From assembly GCA_902772605.1 (NCBI GenBank), contig CACYBG010000217.1:1-7439 (forward strand): DNA of 7,439 bases, written 5' to 3'. Within the stretch, counting starts at the first letter, position 1. Each line of letters begins with the position of its first letter. Shown piece after piece: positions 1 to 6,592 of this stretch. The notes beneath the pieces were generated by a model. It did no database searches and was not told the DNA's origin. It saw nothing but the letters and a program-made list of their open reading frames with translations. This DNA comes from an uncultured Spirochaetaceae bacterium. Its GTDB lineage: Bacteria > Spirochaetota > Spirochaetia > Treponematales > Treponemataceae. A program made the translations under genes and the position numbers.

Positions 1-254
1 CCGGACGAAAACAGATGCTTGTACCTTTTCGTCATGGGTCCCAGAATAAGCTCGTCTACATACTGAACAAGCGGGTCAACCCCCGGTTCAATCGGCAAAT
101 ACCTGACTTCCGTACACACATCATCGGTACCGAACGAGGAGAAGTACATTACTGAACGGCTCCTGTCCTTCCTTGAAAGGCGGTTCGATACGATTGCGGC
201 ACCAGCCAACGCAACAACAGACAAAACGATAACGACTACACTGCTCTTTTTCAC
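1..254 (-). CDS. GerMN-domain membrane-anchored protein (partial, 3' end outside window)
   Basis: I read this by reverse-complementing the left edge; 84 codons are present and the gene continues beyond base 1. The start is GTG at 254, with AAGGG at 262-266 seven bases upstream; an in-frame TGA lies five codons before it, so no longer start with a standard codon exists. Residues 1-30 begin MKKSSVVVIVLSVVALAG and form one hydrophobic segment with no lipobox cysteine, so this is a signal anchor or signal peptide. After a basic linker (SNRLSRKDRSRS) comes VMYFSSFGTDD, EVRYLPIEPGVDPL and VQYVDELILGP, which is the pattern of the GerMN fold (a beta strand, a charged strand, then a helix ending in LLxGP). 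GerMN domains are known from spore germination protein GerM and from envelope proteins of non-sporeformers; their ligand is not settled. It follows the amidase stop by 33 bp, so the two are probably cotranscribed and may act on the same cell-wall layer. Confidence 0.75.
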   Translation of the reverse strand, partial: MKKSSVVVIVLSVVALAGAAIVSNRLSRKDRSRSVMYFSSFGTDDVCTEVRYLPIEPGVDPLVQYVDELILGPMTKRYKHLFSS

Positions 255-261
255 TTTAATA

Positions 262-266
262 CCCTT
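262..266 (-). promoter_or_regulatory. Ribosome binding site for the GerMN gene
   Basis: AAGGG on the minus strand lies seven bases before the GTG at 254. It decides the start, since GTG is the only standard start codon between the in-frame TGA and the hydrophobic segment. Confidence 0.6.
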
Positions 267-287
267 GATTCACGTCGGTGCATGTTT

Positions 288-1325
288 TCAATTGACACCG
301 GTAAATCCTCTTGAGCGTTCAAAATGACTTACAAACGCCTGCAGTCCATTATATACTCCCAGGGCGACCTTCTTCAAGTAGGATTCATCCGCAAGGAGCC
401 TTGCCTCCGTTTCATTGGTTAAAAAGCCTATTTCCAACAGAACGCTTGGCATCATGGAATTTTTGACAACAAACCAATCGTTGGCTTTCATGCCTCGGGA
501 CGAACTCAGTTTCCCGACCTGTCCCTCAATGCCTTCCAGCACGAATTTTGATATCAAAATAGATTCCAACGTATACTCTTCCTCCATCATGTCGTTAAGG
601 ATGGACTGAATGTCTTCGTCATCCGAAACCTTTTTGTCCAGAACCTGTCTCCTGTAGTCCGGCGTCAAATACCAGGCTTCATATCCGGATACAGTCTGAT
701 CCAAACTTGCGTTTACATGTATGGACACGTAAAGTATAGCTTCATTTTCATTCAGCCTGACGGAATTGGCTATTTCAGTCCTTTCCTCAAGCTTAAGGTA
801 GACGTCGGTGCTGCGCGTCATCAAAATCCTTTTGTCGGGATACGCTCCCTGCAGGTGGTCCCTCAGCATAAGCCCTACGGCAAGCGTGACGTCCTTTTCC
901 TGCACAAGAACCTTCTTTCCGTCAAAAGTCCATTCCTTCAAGGCTCCGGGGTCTTTTCCGCCGTGTCCGGGGTCTATCAGTATGGCACCTATCTTATAGC
1001 TGGAAATGTCCAGCTTTCCGTTGAAGAAGTTTTCCACGGATGTCATGAACGACTGGCTCACCTTCAGGATGTTGTCCTCCATGAACGGTGCGTCCTCCTT
1101 CACTATCAGCGTAAAGTCCTTCAATATGTAACCGTTTCCAACTGAAAAAGAAATGTAGCGGCCGTTTTTTTCAAGCATCCCGGATCTGCTCAAGGGATCC
1201 CAATGGAGCGTGATTCCGTTCTCCTGCGCTTCCGTCATCAGGTTTAAGCCCTTTGCAGACGAATGGAAGGGGAACGCAAAAAAAATAAACGCTGTAAGCA
1301 AAACCCATTTCTTAATCACTTGCAA
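288..1325 (-). CDS. Secreted N-acetylmuramoyl-L-alanine amidase (Amidase_3 family)
   Basis: This enzyme cleaves the amide bond between N-acetylmuramic acid and the L-alanine of the stem peptide, in the periplasm. Numbering is from TTG 1325. Residues 1-24 are a signal peptide (lysines, a Phe-rich core, HSSA). Residues about 27-105 contain TLHWDPLSRSG, ISFSVG and a later APFMEDN stretch, resembling the copper amine oxidase N-terminal-like domain of cell-wall proteins. The Amidase_3 domain covers about 112-335: IDPGHGG with zinc ligand His121, EKDVTLAV with Glu143, TRSTD at 170-174, SIHVNA with His203, and SVLLEIGFLTN with catalytic Glu298. All key residues are present, so it should be active. 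The start is uncertain: an in-frame TAG at 1332-1334 limits it to TTG 1325 or GTG 1319. GTG gives a more typical n-region (MIKKWV) but neither has a strong Shine-Dalgarno sequence. It lies 80 bp after the ATP-grasp gene and 33 bp before the GerMN gene. Substrate specificity and role in division or flagellar passage cannot be read from sequence. Confidence 0.95.
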   Translation of the reverse strand: MQVIKKWVLLTAFIFFAFPFHSSAKGLNLMTEAQENGITLHWDPLSRSGMLEKNGRYISFSVGNGYILKDFTLIVKEDAPFMEDNILKVSQSFMTSVENFFNGKLDISSYKIGAILIDPGHGGKDPGALKEWTFDGKKVLVQEKDVTLAVGLMLRDHLQGAYPDKRILMTRSTDVYLKLEERTEIANSVRLNENEAILYVSIHVNASLDQTVSGYEAWYLTPDYRRQVLDKKVSDDEDIQSILNDMMEEEYTLESILISKFVLEGIEGQVGKLSSSRGMKANDWFVVKNSMMPSVLLEIGFLTNETEARLLADESYLKKVALGVYNGLQAFVSHFERSRGFTGVN

Positions 1326-1405
1326 TTTTCTCTACCGACAGTAATCCACACTTGATCCAAGGACCGAATGTCCCCATCCAGTCCAGGAATCACCCCACCC
1401 AGGCC
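1326..1405. other. 80 bp intergenic gap, no clear promoter or terminator
   Basis: This is the largest gap in the window, between the ATP-grasp stop and the amidase start. On the minus strand it is G-rich near the ATP-grasp end. I see a short inverted repeat (GGAC, 5-base loop, GTCC, around 1361-1373) without a following T-run, so it is not a convincing terminator. No well-spaced -35/-10 pair is evident. A weak promoter for the amidase and GerMN genes remains possible. Confidence 0.4.
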
Positions 1406-3019
1406 TCAGGATTTTCTGGTAACGTCGGAGATGTAAAGCACCCCCTGTATGCCTCCCCTTATGAGGGCGTTCCAAAAAAGCTTTTCGTCAACCGCACCGT
1501 GATCCGGACTGATTGAGTCGAACAGCTCCAAGGTCTTTCTAATACTTCGGTGGTTCCAGTCCTTAACATTATCGGCAATTTTTTGTAGACAGATAGGAAT
1601 TTTTGCCGAAGTTTTTTCCCCTTCGGAAATGGTCCCCGCTCCGTCCAGATATCCGTCCAGCGCCTTCCTGGTCTCGGAATCGATCTGAAATGCATCGGGA
1701 GGGAACATGTCCTCGCTTTTCTTGGTCATTCCCATCAGGAATACTTCGGTCGCAGGATTTTCAGGTTCCAGACGGAGGACAAGCTGTGAAACCGCACTTT
1801 CGGCAGCCAGAACGGCCATTTCACGTCGGGATGCAAGGGCTATGACGTTTCCGCACTTTTCGACGTTGTTGCGCGGAAAATCAACGCTGTCGCCTGAAGA
1901 GGTCCTGGACATGCAGTTCCTTACGAAGGGATGGGATGCACAGCTGTCAAAGCCGTAGACTCCGCATACGGTTCCCGGCATTGAAATCCACGCACGTTCG
2001 GCACTGGTTCCGGTGCACGGAACTTCATATATATCGCATGGAGAGCCGCTTATGTCCAGACGCACCCTCCTTGAAAGCAGTTCTTCGGGTTTTCGACCCA
2101 GTGCAATCAGCATGGCCTCCCTGGTAAGGTTGAGTCCCGATGCATACGGATAGGTCCAGCCTGACATGTATCCCCCGGAAAGACGTGCGGCAATCTCGCC
2201 TATCATCGGTCCGTTTTCCGTGTACTTTATGTCCGCCTTTGCCACGCCGCATGTAAGTCCCAGGGCCTGTATTCCGCGGACGAAGGTCAATATCAGCTCG
2301 CGCCTCCTGTCCTCGTCGATGGAAGTCGGCATTGTGTGTCCCATCTCGATGAAATACGGTTCATAGAAAATGTGCCTGTCAGCAAATCCTGTTATGGTTA
2401 CGCTTCCGCCGTAAACGACCGCATCAATGGAAAATTCGGGTCCATGCATGTAATCTTCAAATATGGCCGTACCCGTCCTGGAATTCCTTACTGCATCATC
2501 TATGGCGGAAAGGAATTCTCCCTTGCATCTGACCAGTCTGCATCCGCGAGCACCCATGTTGTCGGAAGGCTTTACCACCTTCGGGAATTTCATGGAGTCC
2601 AGGGTTTTCGGATCCAAAAAAGACGCAATCTGGCTTCTGTGTATTTCAACGAAATCCGGAGAGGGGACCGAACTTTTTTCAAAGCACTTCCTCATCAGTA
2701 TCTTGTTGCTTGCATTGCAGGCGGCACTGTAGCTGTGGGACGGAAGCCCGCATTTTTCAGCCACGTATGATACCGAAGCCGAAAAATCTGTGCCGGCGGT
2801 AAAGACTCCTTCAAGAGACTTCCGCATCGACCGTGCAAGGGAAAGGAGTCCTTCCCTGTCCTTCAGGTCCACAGGTTCGAACCTGTCTGCAAACGGAACG
2901 CACACGGCTTTCGGATTTGCATCGACGACAAGGGTCTTAAGTCCGATTTCCCTTGCAGCCTCGATTGCCGGTTTCTGCATCAATCCGGCTCCAAGAATCA
3001 TAACGTATCTATCTTCCAT
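1406..3019 (-). CDS. ATP-grasp ligase with extra C-terminal region
   Basis: A 537-residue member of the ATP-grasp superfamily, which activates a carboxylate as acyl-phosphate with ATP and couples it to an amine or other nucleophile. Residues 1-95 form the N-terminal Rossmann-like part (MILGAGLMQKPAIEAAREIG, then VVDANP). The ATP-grasp core spans about 105-310: FPKVVKPSDNMGARG with ATP-binding Lys150, IFEDYMHGPEFSIDA near 187-200, GVAKADIKY at 258-266, and MIGEIAARLSGG with metal-binding Glu275. Residues about 325-425 (PGTVCGVYG, later GNVIALASRREMAVLAAESA) look like the C-terminal barrel of amino-acid ligases, PurK or biotin carboxylase. Residues about 430-537 match nothing I recognise. The ATG at 3019 is one base after the stop of the three-domain sugar enzyme, with AGGAAGGTG upstream, so the two are translationally linked. 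Context suggests it adds an acyl or amino-acid group to the sugar; the substrate is inference. It could also be a stand-alone dipeptide or carboxylate-amine ligase. Confidence 0.85.
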   Translation of the reverse strand: MEDRYVMILGAGLMQKPAIEAAREIGLKTLVVDANPKAVCVPFADRFEPVDLKDREGLLSLARSMRKSLEGVFTAGTDFSASVSYVAEKCGLPSHSYSAACNASNKILMRKCFEKSSVPSPDFVEIHRSQIASFLDPKTLDSMKFPKVVKPSDNMGARGCRLVRCKGEFLSAIDDAVRNSRTGTAIFEDYMHGPEFSIDAVVYGGSVTITGFADRHIFYEPYFIEMGHTMPTSIDEDRRRELILTFVRGIQALGLTCGVAKADIKYTENGPMIGEIAARLSGGYMSGWTYPYASGLNLTREAMLIALGRKPEELLSRRVRLDISGSPCDIYEVPCTGTSAERAWISMPGTVCGVYGFDSCASHPFVRNCMSRTSSGDSVDFPRNNVEKCGNVIALASRREMAVLAAESAVSQLVLRLEPENPATEVFLMGMTKKSEDMFPPDAFQIDSETRKALDGYLDGAGTISEGEKTSAKIPICLQKIADNVKDWNHRSIRKTLELFDSISPDHGAVDEKLFWNALIRGGIQGVLYISDVTRKS

Positions 3020-3020
3020 A

Positions 3021-5525
3021 CTATTTCACCTTCCTGCAGTAGCACTCGAAAGTGTCGCCCAAAGTCCTTATCCTGCTGATTTTTTCCAGGAACTTGAACT
3101 GAAAATCCTTCTGGGTCCAGCCGTTCTTTTTGGCAGACGGAAAACGTTCGGGGTGTATGCCGGTCGGAACTATCCTGCACACCTTGAATCCGTATTTCTG
3201 AAGTATCGATTCGGCCCTCGAAGGTTCCCAAAGGCTGTAATGGTCTGAGGGACTCTGCTCAAAGAAAGTCTGCGTGTTGAACCTTCCGCTGACCCCTGAT
3301 GCCGACGGAGTGCTGAATGCAAATACGCCGCCCTTTTTCACAAGGGATGCAACGCCCTTTAGCACCTCGTCCAGATTCTGGAAATGTTCGATTACATACC
3401 ACATGGTCACCGCATCAAATCCGTCCACTCCGAAAGCCTTTGCAACGTCAACCTTAGGGAACTGCGCACGCACGGCCGGATACCCGAGCTTTTCGTTCAC
3501 GTAATCCACGGCGTCCTGACTGATGTCGGTTCCGTAGACCGTCCATCCTGCATCGCTTGCCGCATCAAGGAACGGACCGAGCGCACATCCTATATCGAGT
3601 ACGGATCCGGTCGGGGATGAATGGCACGAATGATAGACCCTTTCTATGTTGCTTATCCTGCGCAGTCCCTGTGCCTTTATGGATGCAAAGTCATCTTCAT
3701 AGGTCTTTCCGTACTGCTTTTCATAGTCCTCGTAAAAGTATCCGCGGTTGTATTCGGTCTGAACTGCCTGAACGGTCCACGACTGATAGAGCATTCCGCA
3801 CTTTTTGCAGCGTCTGAACGTCCTTTCGCCTATCCTTGCGACAAGGGGATTTGAAGAATCGTGTCCATCCTGACAGACCGGACATGAAAGCGGAAGTCCC
3901 CTTGAAAGTTCGGTTACATATTCGCCGAGAGATTTTCCCTGCGGACAGTCGGTTTTCCTGTAAAGGCTGAGAGGATTTTCCAGCTTGGCCTTGAAATCTT
4001 CGACATAAAGGTTTTCCGGTGAAAGGCATTCAAAGCCGTATCTTTCCGCAAGCCTCTGATGGAGCGGTGTCGTACCGAGAAGAAGTACGCAGTCTCCGGC
4101 GGCAGAAGCTTCAAATGCAGTGAATCCATAGTGGGTTACAACAAGGTCGTAGTCGCAGAGCTTTTCCTTCAGGTTTTCCACGGGAGGAACGACCTTCACG
4201 TACTGCCTGTCCCCTTCATCAAGCATCCTCTCCAAATCAGGAACCGAAGATTCGCTTGGGGCAATGAGGGTTACGTATATCGAATTTCCTGCAAGGGCCT
4301 TTGCCGAAGGTACCGAAAGCGAATGGGGATCCTCACCGCCCAGGACTACGAGTGCAGTATGTATCTTCGCTTCTCCCGGCAGATGGTTTTTACGTCTCTG
4401 CGGAAGGGGTATGAACGCAGGCTCAACCAGATTCGCAGACCTTTCAAGCCCTACGGAAGGAATTATGTCCAGAAGGTATTCCACGCATCCAGAGTCGGGG
4501 TTTCCTTCATCCAATGCGCATACCGGACATTTTTCGGAAATCTTCTTCAGAAGCGACTGGGGACTTGAGAACATGTCCACGACGGCAAGGCTGTAAAGTT
4601 CAAGCCATTCGAGCTTTTCAACGATCTGCCAGTCTTTCAGTCCCCTCTCACGGGCGGCATCGACAAGGCTTTTGCACTGTTCAAGGCTTGCGTCGGAAGG
4701 AATGTATACGTCCCATCCGTTTTCAACCGCAAGGTCAAGGCATCGGTGCAGGTGTCCCGTCCCATGCCCCTTTTCCACGCTCGGAATCAGTATTACGGGA
4801 TTCGATATCGAAGGCTTTTCAAAGGCTCCGACTATTTCGGAACATGAATACGGAGGATTGAATCCCTTTTCTGAAAGCAGGTCCACTATTTTCCTTGCGC
4901 GTATGTAATCGACGGAAGTATCGATCGTCGTCCTGAGTTTCGGATGCATGTATTTTTCAGGTGCAGGTTCAAACACTGACCTGAACGATTCGGGATGTGC
5001 GTAAAGTGCAGGCCCCACATGTTCATGGTCGTACGGAAGGTCGGTTTTTCGAGCAGCTTCCATAAGGGAATGGGCGTTGAACATCTCCACCCCGGAACCG
5101 TGAGGAAGGCCTGAATACGTCATGTAATCGATTTTCTCCGATTCCGCCCTCGATTTCCAAAGTGCGGCAAGGTCGTTTGCAGCCTCGTAAAAAAGGAACG
5201 GATTGTCGGCTGTTGCACGGATGACGATATCGGCTGACGAAAGTTCTATTACGCGGCAGAACCTGTCCAGCACGTCGTCCCTGGAACCTTCGAAAATCCT
5301 GAATCCGCATTTTTCTGCATAAGGCTTGAGCCTTTCAAAGCTGTCGCCGTCGGTCGCAAGGTAACGTTCATCGGCCTCGACTTTTGACATTGCCTCAAGG
5401 TTCCACTCAAGGACAGTTTTTCCCCCAAGCGGAAGAAGGGCCTTTTCCGGAAGCCTTGTAGACGAAAGCCTGCACTGAACGATAAGTACTGTTTTTTTAC
5501 TGCCTGAATCATTTCCCAATCCCAT
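3021..5525 (-). CDS. Three-domain sugar enzyme: SpsF-type cytidylyltransferase, PseG/SpsG-like domain, zinc-ribbon methyltransferase
   Basis: An 834-residue fusion counted from ATG 5525. Domain 1 (about 11-235) is a SpsF/CMP-NeuAc synthetase-type nucleotidyltransferase: KKTVLIVQCRLSSTRLP, PLGGKTVLEWN, GSRDDVLDRF, VIRATADNPF, LPHGSGVEMF, DHEHVGPALY and LRTTIDTSVDY follow the family order. It should transfer CMP from CTP to a sugar acid. Domain 2 (about 242-540) resembles PseG/SpsG, a GT-B-fold UDP-sugar hydrolase: GHGTGHLHRCLDLA carries the family's catalytic-type His (His258), followed by VVLGGEDP and a C-terminal YGFTAFEASAAGD plus HQ motif. Domain 3 (about 545-834) has a four-Cys zinc ribbon (Cys548, 551, 573, 576) and a class I SAM methyltransferase with VLDIGCALG (642-650), YGTDIS and WYVIEHF. 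In Bacillus, SpsF and SpsG are separate proteins of spore-coat legionaminate-type sugar synthesis; here they are fused with a methyltransferase. The longer reading frame begins at TTG 5570, overlapping the previous stop, but ATG 5525 has the good ribosome binding site. The exact sugar and the methyl acceptor are unknown. Confidence 0.9.
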   Translation of the reverse strand: MGLGNDSGSKKTVLIVQCRLSSTRLPEKALLPLGGKTVLEWNLEAMSKVEADERYLATDGDSFERLKPYAEKCGFRIFEGSRDDVLDRFCRVIELSSADIVIRATADNPFLFYEAANDLAALWKSRAESEKIDYMTYSGLPHGSGVEMFNAHSLMEAARKTDLPYDHEHVGPALYAHPESFRSVFEPAPEKYMHPKLRTTIDTSVDYIRARKIVDLLSEKGFNPPYSCSEIVGAFEKPSISNPVILIPSVEKGHGTGHLHRCLDLAVENGWDVYIPSDASLEQCKSLVDAARERGLKDWQIVEKLEWLELYSLAVVDMFSSPQSLLKKISEKCPVCALDEGNPDSGCVEYLLDIIPSVGLERSANLVEPAFIPLPQRRKNHLPGEAKIHTALVVLGGEDPHSLSVPSAKALAGNSIYVTLIAPSESSVPDLERMLDEGDRQYVKVVPPVENLKEKLCDYDLVVTHYGFTAFEASAAGDCVLLLGTTPLHQRLAERYGFECLSPENLYVEDFKAKLENPLSLYRKTDCPQGKSLGEYVTELSRGLPLSCPVCQDGHDSSNPLVARIGERTFRRCKKCGMLYQSWTVQAVQTEYNRGYFYEDYEKQYGKTYEDDFASIKAQGLRRISNIERVYHSCHSSPTGSVLDIGCALGPFLDAASDAGWTVYGTDISQDAVDYVNEKLGYPAVRAQFPKVDVAKAFGVDGFDAVTMWYVIEHFQNLDEVLKGVASLVKKGGVFAFSTPSASGVSGRFNTQTFFEQSPSDHYSLWEPSRAESILQKYGFKVCRIVPTGIHPERFPSAKKNGWTQKDFQFKFLEKISRIRTLGDTFECYCRKVK
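3027..3035 (-). promoter_or_regulatory. Ribosome binding site for the ATP-grasp gene
   Basis: AGGAAGGTG on the minus strand lies inside the last codons of the upstream gene and ends seven bases before ATG 3019. The location favours translational coupling of the two genes. Confidence 0.65.
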
Positions 5526-5531
5526 AGACAT

Positions 5532-5537
5532 CCCCTT
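5532..5537 (-). promoter_or_regulatory. Ribosome binding site deciding the start of the three-domain sugar enzyme
   Basis: AAGGGG on the minus strand ends six bases before ATG 5525. It touches another ATG at 5531 directly, which is too close for that codon to be used. This places the start 15 codons inside the longest open frame, just ahead of the conserved KKTVLIVQ strand. Confidence 0.65.
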
Positions 5538-5566
5538 CAAAAAAAATGCGGGCCAACGCAAAAGCG

Positions 5567-6592
5567 TCAAGTCCTTACGCTATCCTGCACCTGTTCGCTT
5601 TCATCCGTCTGCCAATTTTTTATGAAAGTGATTGCATCGGTCTTGAACCTGTACCGGCTGGTATGAACCCATTGCCTTGCATTTTTAAAAAGTATATATG
5701 ATTCCTTTAAGCCACAAAGATTCTTGTATTTGAAAGTGAAGAAATAGGTGAGCGGAATCTGTGCCTCTCCGTTCCTGTACACCGGAAGAAGGTTCTTCAG
5801 GTAGAAGCGCAGGTAGGACATGTTCCTTGTACGGTTCTCCACATGGACTTCCCCCGAATACGTGAACGAAAGGGAAAGGTCCAGCAGGGAACGTTCACCC
5901 CAAAGCCATGCCCTGAAAAAAAGGTCCATCTTCTGCCAGTAGTCCGTGGTTATGGTATAGTCGATTCCGCCGAGCTGAATGAATTTGTCCCGATTGTAAA
6001 GTCCGACCCAGTCAGCCGCATAGAACGTACGGTTTCCGCTTGCCATGGTAATGGAAGAATCCACCTCGAATACGCCCTTCTCCTCCCTGGGTGAAAACTT
6101 TACGGGCAGCACGCACTGATTTGACGTAATCAGCTTTGGACACAGGCAGAACGCACCGTTTTCAACCATGCGGTTTACGATTGACATCGGAATCTGAAAC
6201 GAATCGGCGCACATGTCGTCAAAAAGGACCAGAACGTAGGGAGACGAAGCTTCCTGCATGCCAAGGTTTATCATGTCTCCTATGGAAACGTAGTCGTTCG
6301 TATCGTTCGGAACCAGGAATTTCACGGTCGGATAAAGTATGGAAAGCTCCCCGATGTTCCGCCCCTTGAGCTGAGTCGAAGAATTCTTTCCTCCGATGTT
6401 GGATTCAATCCAGATGACCTTTTCAAAGCCCTGATGAATCAGCCTGTCGAAAACGAAATTCCTGTATGAATTTCCGCTTCTGTTCAGGACAAGGCATGTT
6501 ACGGGCATGAGTATCTTTGAATCGGTTTCAACTCCTCCAAGCACCGTCCTGTCTATGATGCGATGATTAAAAGTTGTAGGTATAGTATTCAT
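5567..6592 (-). CDS. Divergent GT-A-like (family 2-type) glycosyltransferase
   Basis: A protein of about 341 residues from ATG 6592. The frame opens further at TTG 6616, and several GTG codons (6604, 6601, 6544) and ATG 6508 are also in frame. No start has a well-placed ribosome binding site; a GGAGGAG sits inside the gene near codons 19-21, too far from ATG 6508. From about residue 30 it reads PVTCLVLNRSGNSYRNFVFDRL and EKVIWIES, like the first strand and helix of a GT-A fold. LVLFDDM (FDD at 124-126) is in the place of the metal- and nucleotide-binding DxD motif. Later come LYNRDKFIQLGGID and DYWQKMDLFFRAWLWGE, the acceptor-side pattern of family 2 enzymes. No transmembrane segment is evident, so it is likely cytosolic. 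It overlaps the end of the radical SAM gene and precedes the sugar-activation gene by about 41 bp, so it probably transfers a sugar in the same glycan pathway. Donor and acceptor are unknown; the family call is from motifs only. Confidence 0.75.
   Translation of the reverse strand: MNTIPTTFNHRIIDRTVLGGVETDSKILMPVTCLVLNRSGNSYRNFVFDRLIHQGFEKVIWIESNIGGKNSSTQLKGRNIGELSILYPTVKFLVPNDTNDYVSIGDMINLGMQEASSPYVLVLFDDMCADSFQIPMSIVNRMVENGAFCLCPKLITSNQCVLPVKFSPREEKGVFEVDSSITMASGNRTFYAADWVGLYNRDKFIQLGGIDYTITTDYWQKMDLFFRAWLWGERSLLDLSLSFTYSGEVHVENRTRNMSYLRFYLKNLLPVYRNGEAQIPLTYFFTFKYKNLCGLKESYILFKNARQWVHTSRYRFKTDAITFIKNWQTDESEQVQDSVRT

Noticed and set aside
415..1145. Plus-strand open frames opposite the amidase
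   Set aside because: They lie antisense to a gene with a full set of catalytic motifs, and their translations show no family pattern.
1357..1376. Short inverted repeat in the 80 bp gap, as a terminator
   Set aside because: The stem is only about four base pairs and no T-run follows it on the minus strand.
1326..1405. Sigma-70, sigma-28 or sigma-54 promoter ahead of the amidase
   Set aside because: A TTGGAT hexamer is present but no -10-like hexamer sits at a suitable distance, and the sigma-28 and sigma-54 patterns are absent.
1603..3248. Plus-strand open frames of 63-152 codons opposite the ATP-grasp gene
   Set aside because: They are shadows of a strongly coding minus-strand frame, with no ribosome binding sites or recognisable domains.
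4059..4861. Plus-strand open frames up to 169 codons opposite the three-domain enzyme
   Set aside because: They are rich in Arg, Ser and Cys, as is typical of antisense frames, and conflict with a clear PseG-like coding region.
5526..5570. TTG 5570 as the start of the three-domain enzyme
   Set aside because: It has no ribosome binding site, while ATG 5525 has AAGGGG six bases upstream and gives the usual short N-terminus of SpsF-type proteins.
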